The notes under the pieces: model-generated
What the model was told of the DNA's origin: nothing
The model's input: the letters and a program-made list of their open reading frames with translations, nothing else
Database searches by the model: none
Translations under genes and position numbers: made by a program
Assembly: GCA_013044035.1 (NCBI GenBank)
Contig: JABEVE010000022.1
Coordinates: 1 to 53,405 of the forward strand
From: Burkholderiales bacterium
GTDB taxonomy: Bacteria; Pseudomonadota; Gammaproteobacteria; Burkholderiales; Burkholderiaceae_C
DNA: 53,405 nucleotides
Reading direction: 5' to 3'
In this document: positions 1 to 8,239 of the stretch, piece after piece
Numbering within the stretch: the first letter of the stretch is position 1
Layout of the letters: each line of letters opens with the position of its first letter

Positions 1-404
1 AGTGCGATGAATCGCCGTATATGCCCGGCGGCGCGGGTAGGGGAGATTGGTTGCGTCACGCAGCCGGCCTCCGCGGCCCGCGCAAGGCGCAGTAAAACCA
101 GCCGCAGGGCCGTTTCGATTGCCGTCAGGCGGCCGATCTCTCGCGCATTCACCTCGGCGAGCAAGGCCGCCAAGACCCCGCCGAGGCCGCACGCTTGGTC
201 GACGTCGACCGCCGAGAGCGGCAGGCAATGAGGCCGGGCGAGGCGCGCCAGATCACCCAGCCAGGCGGTACCGGAGCCGGCGCGCACGAACAGGATCTGG
301 ACGAACAAGTCGTGCCGATGTGTGCCAATCGCCCAGTCATAGAGGTAGCTGCGCTTGGCGATGGATTCGCAGTGCAGGAAAGCCGGCAGGAAGGGCTGTT
401 CGAG
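1..404 (-). pseudogene. AraC-family (PobR/HpaA-like) regulator fragment
   Basis: Reading the minus strand from about 404 down to the window edge gives one open frame. It contains FLHCESIAKRS, a DW...HRH stretch and QILFVRAGSGTAWL, which resemble the cupin-type N-terminal domain of PobR/HpaA-like AraC regulators of aromatic catabolism. After GTAWLGD the text jumps to a stretch resembling the linker region (GRLTAIETALRLVLL). About 45 residues of the usual cupin half therefore seem to be missing in frame. The N-terminus runs into the livH remnant with no start codon of its own, so the gene is probably dead. The DNA-binding part would lie left of the window. The frame is seen directly; the family and the internal deletion are inferred from memory of homologs. 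Confidence 0.55.
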
Positions 405-992
405 CGCTTCGGCGCCGATACGCAGTCGCTCGCATCGAACATCGGCGCACTGTCCTACTCGAGCTGGAATGTCGGCGGCAATGTGTACATCTCGCAACTC
501 GACGTGCTGACCTTCACCGCGGCCATCGTGGTCCTGGGTGTTCTGCAAGGGATGCTGTCCTACACCGGACTGGGCCGGGCCATACGGGCAACAGCAGATG
601 ATCCCGGTACGGTCGACCTGATCGGGATCGACTCCCGCGCCGTGTACTCGGCCGCGTCCGCCATCGCCATGGTGCTGATCGCGTTCGCAGGGGTCTTTCT
701 CGCCATGCGTGCCACGTTCACGCCCTACGCCGGATCGTCGCAGTTGCTTTTTGCCTTCGAGACCGTGGTGATCGGCGGGGTCGGTTCGCTCTGGGGCACG
801 CTGCTGGGCGGCATCGTCCTGGGTCTGGCCCAGAGCATCGGGGCGCAGATCAACCCCATCGGCTTTCAAATCGCCGGCCATGCCGTGTTCCTCGTCATTC
901 TCATCGCCCGGGTCTACGCCGGCGAATTCAAGAGCCTGGGCATCCGTTGGTCGATGCCGCGTTCTGAGCGTCCCAAGGGAGTCTCGGCATGA
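396..992 (+). pseudogene. livH-type ABC permease, 5'-truncated
   Basis: This frame encodes roughly the last 195 residues of a LivH-type inner-membrane permease of the branched-chain amino acid (HAAT) family. It has the conserved GRAIRATADDPGTV loop and the glycine-rich GGVGSLWGTLLGGIVLG segment near the C-terminus. A normal LivH has about 290 residues, so the N-terminal membrane segments are gone. Upstream of about 396 the same frame reads antisense through the AraC fragment, which marks a deletion or recombination junction. The stop codon overlaps the livM start (ATGA). Next to aromatic-aldehyde genes, the original transporter may have carried an aromatic acid rather than an amino acid; that is inference. 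Confidence 0.75.
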
Positions 993-2041
993 GCACATCG
1001 CACAATGCCTTCGCGCGGGAGGGCATCTCGATCCAGCGCTGGACACCGCAGGCTGCCGTTTTCACGCTGGTCCTCGGGCTTTTGCTCATCGTCCTCGCCT
1101 GCGGGCCGTTGTTCTTCCCCCCGGAGGTCATCGACCGGCTGACGACCTTGTTCGTCTACATCCTGCTGGCGAGCATGTGGAATGCTCTGGCAGGTTATGG
1201 CGGGCTTGTGTCCATCGGCCAGCAGGCGTTTCTCGGCCTGGGTGCCTACGCCTTGATCCGACTGTCGAATGCCGGCCTGAACGTCTATGTCGCGCTGGTC
1301 GTCGCCGTGCTCCTGGTGGGGCTGGTGTCGATTCCGCTCGGCAAACTGATGCTCAAGCTGCGCGGTGGCGAGTTTGCCATCGGCATGTGGGTGCTCGCGG
1401 AGTTGCTGCGCCTGCTGGTGACGCTCGATCCCATCATCCAAGGTTCGACCGGCACCTCGCTCATCGCCATGAACGCCTACGCTCCCGGCGCGCGCAGGGC
1501 GTTGACCTATTGGATGGCCCTGACCTTGCTGGTCGTGCTCATGGGAACCTTGTTCTTGCTGTTGCGCGGGCGAATCGGCGCATCTCTGCAGGCCATTCGC
1601 GATGACGACACGGCCGCCGCGTCCATCGGCGTCAATGTCTTCAAAAGCAAGCAAGTCCTTTTCATTCTTTCCGCTGTCGGCTGTGCCGCCAGTGGGGCAC
1701 TGTGGCTGGCAGCGTCCATCACGTTCCAGCCCGGCAGCTACTTCAGCCCGCAGTGGACGGCATACATGCTGTTCATGGTGATCGTCGGCGGCTTGGGCAC
1801 CTTCGAGGGCCCCATCGTCGGCGCCATCCTGTTCTTCATCGCCGAGACCTACTTTGGCGCGACCGGGGTTGAGTACCTGATCGGCCTGGGCATCTTGGCC
1901 ATCGGTTTTGCCTTGTTCTTCCCCAGTGGCATCTGGGGTGCGCTGGAACAGCGCTACCCGCTCCGGCTGATTCCGATCGGCTATCAGCTTCGATTTGCCA
2001 GACTCAAGACAAGCATCGGGCCGAAGGATCTGGTGGAATAA
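989..2041 (+). CDS. LivM-type ABC transporter permease
   Basis: A 350-residue inner-membrane permease of the LivM family, the second membrane subunit of HAAT-type importers. Several hydrophobic segments are visible, along with the family signature around GYGGLVSIGQQAFLGLGAYA and the loop LQAIRDDDTAAASIGVNVFKSKQ. The ATG overlaps the stop of the truncated livH, so the pair was translationally coupled. No livG, livF or binding protein accompanies it; the next gene is a vanillin dehydrogenase-like gene 130 bases on. With its partner LivH broken, this permease is probably non-functional unless it pairs with another system, such as the livHMGF operon at 46154-49796. Confidence 0.9.
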   Translation: MSTSHNAFAREGISIQRWTPQAAVFTLVLGLLLIVLACGPLFFPPEVIDRLTTLFVYILLASMWNALAGYGGLVSIGQQAFLGLGAYALIRLSNAGLNVYVALVVAVLLVGLVSIPLGKLMLKLRGGEFAIGMWVLAELLRLLVTLDPIIQGSTGTSLIAMNAYAPGARRALTYWMALTLLVVLMGTLFLLLRGRIGASLQAIRDDDTAAASIGVNVFKSKQVLFILSAVGCAASGALWLAASITFQPGSYFSPQWTAYMLFMVIVGGLGTFEGPIVGAILFFIAETYFGATGVEYLIGLGILAIGFALFFPSGIWGALEQRYPLRLIPIGYQLRFARLKTSIGPKDLVE

Positions 2042-2173
2042 GTCGGGTAAATCGGCGTCCACGTTCTTGGCTTGATGGCAGCCAGACCCGTTCACCGATC
2101 AGCAACCGGCCTGCGTCTTTACGAGTCCTTGGCCTTCCTTTCAGCGCATCGCACAGACCCTCCGGAGACATCC

Positions 2174-3625
2174 ATGAACAACATTTCAATGCTGATTGCC
2201 GGGCAACACGTCCAGGCAGCCCGCGGAGCAACCTTCAATCGCCGCAACCCCCTTGACGGCAGCGTGGCCACCACGGCGCCAGCCGCCGGTGCTGCGGACG
2301 CCGTGGCGGCAGTCGATGCGGCCGCGAAGGCTTTCCCCGCCTGGGCCGCTATCGGCCCGGGGGAGCGCCGCGCCATGCTGATGAAGGCCGCACAGTCGCT
2401 CGAGGCCAAGGCTGAGGCATTCGCGAGTGCCGTTGCCACAGAAACGGGGGGATCCGCCTTGTGGGCAGGCTTCAACGTTCAGCTCGCAGCGGGAATGTTG
2501 CTGGAAGCCGCCGCGCTGACCACCCAGATCAGCGGTGAAGTCATTCCCTCGGATGTACCGGGCAACTTGGCCATGGCCGTGCGCCAACCGGCCGGCGTGG
2601 TGCTCGGCATGGCGCCCTGGAACGCGCCCATCATCCTGGGTGTGCGCGCGATCGCGACGCCGCTGGCATGCGGCAACACGGTCGTCCTCAAGGGCTCGGA
2701 ACTCTGTCCGGCAACCCATGGTTTGATCGTGGAGGCGCTGCAGGAGGCGGGCCTGCCAGCGGGTGTGGTGAACTTTGTCACCAACGCACCGGCCGATGCC
2801 GCCGAGGTCGTGGAGGCCATGATCGCCCATCCTGCCGTGCGACGCGTCAACTTCACCGGTTCGACGCGCGTGGGCAAGATCATTGCAGCGTTATGTGCCC
2901 GATACCTCAAGCCAGCTGTGCTCGAACTCGGTGGGAAAGCGCCCCTGGTGGTGCTCGACGACGCGGACATCGAGGCCGCGGTGAATGCCGCCGCCTTTGG
3001 CGCGTTCGCGAACTCGGGCCAGATCTGCATGTCGACCGAGCGCATCATTGTCGACGAGAGCATCGCTGACGCCTTCGTGTCGCGCCTGGCGGCCAAGGCA
3101 AGCAGCTTGCCGCTCGGGGATCCGCGCAAGGGCCCGGCCGTGCTTGGTTCGGTCATCGACATGAGCACGGTTGAGCGCTGCAATGCCCTCATCGACGACG
3201 CACTGGCCCAGGGTGCTTCCCTGGTCTGCGGCGGCAAGGCCGACAACACGCTCATGCCCGCCACCCTGCTCGACCACGTCACAGCAAGCATGCGCATTTT
3301 TCACGACGAATCGTTCGGCCCGGTCAAGCCGATCGTGCGGGTCAAGGGCATCGAGGCGGCGATTGCCTGTGCCAATGACAACGAATACGGGCTGTCGGCC
3401 GCTGTGTTCGGGCGCGACGTGGCGCGTGCCATGAACGTGGCCAGGCGCATCGAATCCGGGATCTGCCACGTCAACGCACCGACCGTTCACGATGAGGCGC
3501 AAATGCCCTTTGGTGGCGTCAAGGGCAGCGGATACGGCCGATTCGGTGGCAAAGCCGGTGTGCACGAGTTCACCGAGCTGCGCTGGATCAGCGTGCAGAC
3601 GACGCCGCGCCATTACCCATTCTGA
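2174..3625 (+). CDS. vdh: Vanillin dehydrogenase-like aldehyde dehydrogenase
   Basis: A 483-residue NAD(P)-dependent aldehyde dehydrogenase. The general-base Glu is E251 in LELGGKAP and the catalytic Cys is C285 in NSGQICMSTER. The text QPAGVVLGMAPWNAPIILGVRA and the ending SGICHVNAPTVHDEAQMPFG match, from memory, the vanillin/salicylaldehyde dehydrogenase branch, which oxidises aromatic aldehydes to acids (vanillin to vanillate). The ATG at 2174 is preceded by a GGAGA ribosome-binding site; the longer frame from 2072 has no such support. The downstream SDR resembles coniferyl-alcohol dehydrogenase, consistent with lignin-monomer catabolism. The exact substrate cannot be read from sequence. 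Confidence 0.87.
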   Translation: MNNISMLIAGQHVQAARGATFNRRNPLDGSVATTAPAAGAADAVAAVDAAAKAFPAWAAIGPGERRAMLMKAAQSLEAKAEAFASAVATETGGSALWAGFNVQLAAGMLLEAAALTTQISGEVIPSDVPGNLAMAVRQPAGVVLGMAPWNAPIILGVRAIATPLACGNTVVLKGSELCPATHGLIVEALQEAGLPAGVVNFVTNAPADAAEVVEAMIAHPAVRRVNFTGSTRVGKIIAALCARYLKPAVLELGGKAPLVVLDDADIEAAVNAAAFGAFANSGQICMSTERIIVDESIADAFVSRLAAKASSLPLGDPRKGPAVLGSVIDMSTVERCNALIDDALAQGASLVCGGKADNTLMPATLLDHVTASMRIFHDESFGPVKPIVRVKGIEAAIACANDNEYGLSAAVFGRDVARAMNVARRIESGICHVNAPTVHDEAQMPFGGVKGSGYGRFGGKAGVHEFTELRWISVQTTPRHYPF

Positions 3626-3653
3626 GCCTGCCTTGGATCCAGGAGAGATCAAG

Positions 3654-4433
3654 ATGCGACTGCTTAAAACGAAGGTCGTGGTGACTGGGGCGGCATCGGG
3701 CATCGGTGCGGAAACCGTCAGGGAGCTAAAGCGTGAAGGTGCCACGGTCGTTGGTGTCGACCGCAACCCTGCAGAGGGCGTGGATCATTTTGTACGGGCC
3801 GATTTGTCCGACCCTGCTTCCATCGCGCATGCCGCGGCCGCGGTAGGCGGCGGGATCGATGCGCTTTGCAATATCGCTGGACTGCCCCCCACGCGCAGTG
3901 CCGCGGCGGTCCTGCGCGTCAACTTTCTGGGGTTGCGTGCCTTCACCGAGGCCATGATCGGGCAGATGAACAACGGGGCGTCCATCGTCAATCTGGCCTC
4001 ACTGGCCGGGCTCGGTTGGGCGCAGGCTGCCGATACGGTTCGCGCCCTCATGGCGCTGCGCGCATTCCCCGAGGTCGAACAATTTTGTGAAGACCATCAT
4101 GTCGACGATGCGCGCAGTTATTTCCTGTCCAAGGAGGCGCTCATCGTCTGGACCATGTTGAACCGCTGGACTTGGCGTGACCGCGGCATCCGTATGAATT
4201 GCGTGAGCCCAGGCCCGGTTCAGACCCCGATTCTTGCCGATTTCATTCAAACCCTGGGCGCGCGTGCCGAGGAAGACATGAAGGTCATGGATCGCCCAGG
4301 AACGCCCCAGGACATCGCCCCAGTGGTGACTTTTCTCTGCTCTTCGCAGAGCGCCTGGATTCGCGGCGCCAATATTCCCTGTGATGGCGGCATGTATGCC
4401 CATGTTCTCACGCAGATGCACGGTTTCGCGTAG
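3654..4433 (+). CDS. Coniferyl-alcohol dehydrogenase-like SDR
   Basis: A 259-residue classical short-chain dehydrogenase. It has the nucleotide-binding motif TGAASGIG (residues 11-18), an acidic residue after the second strand (VGVDRN, D36) favouring NAD, the CNIAG motif, and the active-site pair Y156/K160 (YFLSK). The overall text, notably DALCNIAGLP, SKEALIVW and MNCVSPGPVQTPIL, recalls CalA of Pseudomonas, which oxidises coniferyl alcohol to coniferyl aldehyde; 3-alpha-hydroxysteroid dehydrogenase/carbonyl reductase is a related alternative. The start has a good AGGAGA site 5 bases upstream. It lies 28 bases after the vanillin dehydrogenase-like gene in the same direction, so the two probably form one transcript. 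Confidence 0.82.
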   Translation: MRLLKTKVVVTGAASGIGAETVRELKREGATVVGVDRNPAEGVDHFVRADLSDPASIAHAAAAVGGGIDALCNIAGLPPTRSAAAVLRVNFLGLRAFTEAMIGQMNNGASIVNLASLAGLGWAQAADTVRALMALRAFPEVEQFCEDHHVDDARSYFLSKEALIVWTMLNRWTWRDRGIRMNCVSPGPVQTPILADFIQTLGARAEEDMKVMDRPGTPQDIAPVVTFLCSSQSAWIRGANIPCDGGMYAHVLTQMHGFA

Positions 4434-4484
4434 GCCGCCGCCGAACGCCTGACGCCGAACTGTGCCTGCAGATTCGCAAGTCTG

Positions 4485-5507
4485 TCAGGCCGACTCGGCC
4501 GGCGAGGACCCGCTCTCGCTCCCGCCTCTGCTGCCCGCTTGCACATCAGATAGGGTTTGTGCCTCAGCGCGCCGGTGGTCCGGGTGAGCAACGTCCAGCA
4601 CCAGTTGCTTGAATCGATTTTGTGCTGCGGAACCTTCGCGCTGCGCATTCCACACGATCGACACCGGCCCCAGCCCTTCTTCCAACGGCAGCGGCAAGAT
4701 GTGCAACTGATCGCGTGCAACGTAATGCTGCGCCAAGGAGCATGGCAGCAGTGCGATCATCGTCCCGTTGAACAGAAGCGTCAGGTTGGTGGATTCGATC
4801 ACCGACTCGATCACGTCGCGCGGTAATCTGAGCCCGTGCAGCAGCAGCATCGACATCAGGTGCTTGTGCATCGGAGCGCTGGACATGGGGACGATCCAGG
4901 GTTGATCTTCCAGGTCGACCCAGCGAATTTTCGACTTGCGCGCCAGCGGATGCCGACTCGATACCGCCAGGACGATGGGATCGTCGAACAGCGCCGCGCT
5001 GCTCAGATCCGGGCGGAGGAGTTCGGCCGAGACACGGCCGACGATCAAATCGAGGTCCCCTGCACGCAACCTTGGCAGCAGGCGATCGAGCGTGCCTTCG
5101 TGCAGGCCGATGGTCACATGCGGCGAATGCCGCTTGAACTCGCTGATCACGCGCGGCATGAAAAAGGGAGCCGCGACATGCAGGACGCCGACATCGACGC
5201 GGCCATCCACACCATCATGCAGGGCCTGGAGTTCCTGCTGTGAGCGCCGTGCGCGATCCAGGATTTCGCGAGCGTGGCGAATCAGACTTTCACCGTAGAC
5301 CGTCGGACGGATGGCGTGTCCCTGGCGCTCGAACAGGACCAGGCCGATTCCGCTTTCAATCTCGGCAATCATTTTCGAGACGGCAGGCTGGGTCACATGC
5401 AGGGTCCTCGCCAACTTGCTCACGCTCTGCAGATCGGCCAGCGCCACCAGCAATTGGAGGTGGCGCAACTTCATCTGACGGAAGAGGTAATGTTCGCTGG
5501 GCGTCAT
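4485..5507 (-). CDS. LysR-family transcriptional regulator
   Basis: A 340-residue LysR-type regulator. The N-terminal winged helix-turn-helix (about residues 10-75) reads SVSKLARTLHVTQPAVSKMI, and an effector-binding domain of periplasmic-binding-protein fold follows. The ATG at 5507 is chosen because GAAGG lies 8 bases upstream; a GTG at 5522 is possible. The C-terminal tail is rich in Ser, Gly and Glu. It diverges from the ABC transporter/hydrolase cluster starting at 5623, the usual arrangement for a LysR protein controlling its neighbour. On its other side it converges with the SDR gene. The regulated targets and the inducer are inferred, not visible. Confidence 0.9.
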   Translation of the reverse strand: MTPSEHYLFRQMKLRHLQLLVALADLQSVSKLARTLHVTQPAVSKMIAEIESGIGLVLFERQGHAIRPTVYGESLIRHAREILDRARRSQQELQALHDGVDGRVDVGVLHVAAPFFMPRVISEFKRHSPHVTIGLHEGTLDRLLPRLRAGDLDLIVGRVSAELLRPDLSSAALFDDPIVLAVSSRHPLARKSKIRWVDLEDQPWIVPMSSAPMHKHLMSMLLLHGLRLPRDVIESVIESTNLTLLFNGTMIALLPCSLAQHYVARDQLHILPLPLEEGLGPVSIVWNAQREGSAAQNRFKQLVLDVAHPDHRRAEAQTLSDVQAGSRGGSESGSSPAESA

Positions 5508-5548
5508 GTCGATAACCTTCACCTCATGTTCGAGGAGAAATTATTCAA

Positions 5549-5577
5549 TTGACCTGGATCAAGTGCATCCGCAAAAT
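5549..5577 (+). promoter_or_regulatory. Possible sigma-70 promoter of the ABC cluster
   Basis: TTGACC (5549-5554) and CAAAAT (5572-5577) are separated by 17 bases, in the 115-base gap between the divergent LysR gene and the binding-protein gene. An AT-rich stretch containing TTATTCAATTG directly upstream could be part of a LysR operator, but no clean T-N11-A dyad was established. This is an inspection-only call. Confidence 0.35.
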
Positions 5578-5622
5578 CCATGGCGCTCCCTTGTGGAACG
5601 GTCGCGTGAAACCGGAGGCATC

Positions 5623-6459
5623 ATGCATACAACCCGCCGATTGGTGTTGACTTTGTGTTTTTCCGCCATGTCCGCTGCAGTGGCAACTCCTTGCGCGCTG
5701 GCGGCCAACGAGATTGTTGCCGGGTCCATCACCAACAGCCCGCCCATGATTGCCTATGCGTCCGACGGCAGCACGTTGCAGGGTGTGATCGTTGATCTGG
5801 CTGCGGCCATGAGTCAGAAACTCGGCAAGCCCATCGTCTTCAAATCCATGCCGTTCAGCGGACTCATCCCGGCGATGGAGGCCAAGCGTATCGACATCAC
5901 ATTCACTCTGATGAACGATACGCCGGAGCGCGAAAAAGTTCTGGACTTCGTGGATTTCTTCAACCTGGGCACGAAATTGCTGGTCCAAAAGGGCAATCCG
6001 GATCATGTGACTGGATTGCGCAGCCTGTGCGGCAAAACCGTTTCCAGTGTGCAGGGCTCCACGCAGGTGCAGCTGGTTGAGCAGGCCAACACCAAGTGTG
6101 TCGCAGCAGGCAAGCCACCGATCCACAATTTGCAGTATGCCCAACCCGCGGATGCTCGCCTGCAGGTGCAGACCGGGCACGTCGCGGCTTTCCTCGGCAA
6201 CTCACCGGTCATGGTCTATCTCGCCAAGCACGCCGGCGATGGCAAGATTTTCGACGTGGTGCAAGGCAAGGAATACCAGCCGGTGCCGCTGGGAATCGGC
6301 GTGTCGAAGTCGGATCCGAAGTTGCGCGATGCCCTGCAAGCGGCACTCAACGCCATCATTCGGGATGGCACTTACATGAAAATTCTCGACAAGTACGGCG
6401 TGCAAAGCGGCGCGGTGCAATCAGCGAGCATCAACGGCGGCAGCCATCTGGCAATGTGA
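5623..6459 (+). CDS. Periplasmic binding protein, amino-acid ABC type (SBP_bac_3)
   Basis: A 278-residue periplasmic solute-binding protein of the polar amino acid (HisJ/GlnH) family. A signal peptide ends near residue 27 (CALA before ANE). GGAGG lies 4 bases before the ATG. Family landmarks are a ligand-carboxylate Arg, R103 in TPEREKVLDF, and two cysteines (C136, C159) that could form a disulfide. The position equivalent to HisJ Asp161, which holds the ligand alpha-ammonium, appears to be Asn (N193 in GHVAAFLGNSPV). A plain alpha-amino acid may therefore not be the ligand; this alignment was made by eye. It is the first gene of a four-gene cluster with permease, ATPase and a sulfatase-fold hydrolase. 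Confidence 0.9.
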   Translation: MHTTRRLVLTLCFSAMSAAVATPCALAANEIVAGSITNSPPMIAYASDGSTLQGVIVDLAAAMSQKLGKPIVFKSMPFSGLIPAMEAKRIDITFTLMNDTPEREKVLDFVDFFNLGTKLLVQKGNPDHVTGLRSLCGKTVSSVQGSTQVQLVEQANTKCVAAGKPPIHNLQYAQPADARLQVQTGHVAAFLGNSPVMVYLAKHAGDGKIFDVVQGKEYQPVPLGIGVSKSDPKLRDALQAALNAIIRDGTYMKILDKYGVQSGAVQSASINGGSHLAM

Positions 6460-6493
6460 TGGTGGCGCAGCGCAACGCTGGTCCTGGGGCGGC

Positions 6494-7357
6494 ATGATGC
6501 GTGCCAACTCTCTGTCACGGGCACAGGTCCCATCGCCTCATCTTGCGTCGGAGATTCGGGTCGTGCCGCTGCGTCATCCCTGGCGGATATTCGGCAGCGC
6601 GGTGGTGCTGGCCTTGTTGGCGTGGCTGGTCTGGTCGGTCTACACCAACCCGAATATCGATCACGCAGCGATTGCCGAATACCAGTTCGCACCTGCCATC
6701 TTTCGCGGCTTGCGTGTGACCGTCGAGCTGGCACTTTTGTCGGCTGCCATGGGCGTCATCCTCGGAACGCTCTTGGCCGTGATGCGCCTGTCACCGAGTC
6801 TGGTGCTGCGGCTGAGCAGTGGCTTTTACTCGTGGCTGTTTCGCGGTACGCCACTGCTGGTGCAGATTCTGCTCTGGGGCAATTTGGCGCTCTTGTTTCA
6901 GCACATCGGCCCTTTCGAGACGAACGCCGTTTTGACCCCATTCGTGGCCTCGGTGGTGGCGCTCGGACTGAACGAGGCAGCGTATATGTCGGAGGTCGTG
7001 CGTGCCGGGATCATCAGTGTTGACCAGGGGCAACACAGCGCTGCGACGGCGCTGGGCATGCCGCGCATGCTGGCCATGCGGCGCATCATCCTGCCGCAGG
7101 CCCTGCGCATGATCGTTCCACCTGCTGGCAACCAGTTCCTCTCCCTGCTCAAGGCCACGTCCTTGGTGTCGGTGATTGCCGGGGGCGATCTCCTGACCCA
7201 GGCCGAGAACATCTCCTCGGCCAATCTGCACACCATCGAGCTCATGTTGGTGGCCACCTTCTGGTATCTGGTGCTGACCACCATCACCAGCGTGGGGCAG
7301 TTTTTCCTGGAGCGGCGACTTGGACGCGCGGGCACGGGAATTCAGGCCAATCCCTGA
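6494..7357 (+). CDS. Amino-acid-type ABC transporter permease (HisM/GlnP family)
   Basis: A 287-residue inner-membrane permease. A cytoplasmic N-terminus of about 30 residues precedes a first membrane segment ([14 protein letters not shown]). The conserved [20 protein letters not shown] helix and [16 protein letters not shown] follow, then the EAA-type coupling loop [20 protein letters not shown] that docks on the ATPase. Two adjacent ATG codons (6494, 6497) are possible starts. It follows the binding-protein gene by 34 bases and overlaps the ATPase gene. A single permease gene suggests a homodimeric membrane channel, which is common in this family. Confidence 0.92.
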   Translation: MMRANSLSRAQVPSPHLASEIRVVPLRHPWRIFGSAVVLALLAWLVWSVYTNPNIDHAAIAEYQFAPAIFRGLRVTVELALLSAAMGVILGTLLAVMRLSPSLVLRLSSGFYSWLFRGTPLLVQILLWGNLALLFQHIGPFETNAVLTPFVASVVALGLNEAAYMSEVVRAGIISVDQGQHSAATALGMPRMLAMRRIILPQALRMIVPPAGNQFLSLLKATSLVSVIAGGDLLTQAENISSANLHTIELMLVATFWYLVLTTITSVGQFFLERRLGRAGTGIQANP

Positions 7358-8147
7358 CACATCGACACCGGCCCCGTTGGCGCCGCCCATGGTGCGTGCG
7401 CAGGGTGTGCGCAAGAGCTATGGCCGCGAACAGGTGCTCAAGGGTGTCGACATCGAGGTGGCCGCTGGTGAGGTGCTCGCCCTCATCGGCGCTTCAGGCT
7501 CCGGCAAGAGCACGTTCCTGCGCTGCATCAATCACCTGGAGCGCATCGATGCCGGGCGGATTTTCGTCGATGGTGAACTGGTGGGCTATCGGGAACGCGA
7601 CAACGGCTTGCACGAACTCTCCGAGCGTGACGCATGCAGGCAACGCGCGCAGATCGGCATGGTGTTCCAGCGCTTCAACCTGTTTGCGCATCTCACCGTG
7701 CTGGACAACGTGATCGAAGCTCCCATGCGGGTCAAGCGCGAGTCGAGGCAGGACGCGGTCGAACATGCCATGGCACTGTTGCAGCGCGTGGGACTGTCGG
7801 CGAAGGCCGATGCCTATCCGAGTCGGCTCTCCGGCGGTCAGCAGCAGCGCGTGGCGATTGCGCGCGCCCTGGCCATGCGACCCAAGTTGATGCTGTTCGA
7901 CGAGCCGACATCGGCGCTTGATCCCGAGCTTGTCGACGAGGTTCTGAGCGTGATGCGCGGTCTGGCTGTGCAAGGCATGACGATGATCGTCGTCACGCAT
8001 GAAATGGCTTTCGCGCGCGACGTCTGCGACGGCTTGGCTTTCATGGACGGAGGCGTCATCGTCGAGCAAGGATTGCCATCCGAGGTTTTGGTGCGGCCGC
8101 AATGCGAGCGCACCCAGGCTTTTCTCTCGCGTGTGATTGGCAAATAG
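7320..8147 (+). CDS. Amino-acid-type ABC transporter ATPase (HisP/GlnQ family)
   Basis: A cytoplasmic ATPase of 275 residues if read from the TTG at 7320, which overlaps the permease by 38 bases and has GGAG upstream. An ATG at 7389 would give 252 residues, closer to family length. It has Walker [11 protein letters not shown]-loop [14 protein letters not shown], signature [15 protein letters not shown], Walker [13 protein letters not shown] and H-loop VVTHE. It powers import through the upstream permease. The sulfatase-superfamily gene starts 92 bases downstream in the same direction. Confidence 0.92.
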   Translation: MDARAREFRPIPDTSTPAPLAPPMVRAQGVRKSYGREQVLKGVDIEVAAGEVLALIGASGSGKSTFLRCINHLERIDAGRIFVDGELVGYRERDNGLHELSERDACRQRAQIGMVFQRFNLFAHLTVLDNVIEAPMRVKRESRQDAVEHAMALLQRVGLSAKADAYPSRLSGGQQQRVAIARALAMRPKLMLFDEPTSALDPELVDEVLSVMRGLAVQGMTMIVVTHEMAFARDVCDGLAFMDGGVIVEQGLPSEVLVRPQCERTQAFLSRVIGK

Positions 8148-8239
8148 CCAGGGGTGCGTTGGAACGCGATCGTGCGTCGTCGTGCATCGCATGGGCGGTT
8201 TGACGGTACGCGAGCATCAATTCAGGACAGGTTCAGACC

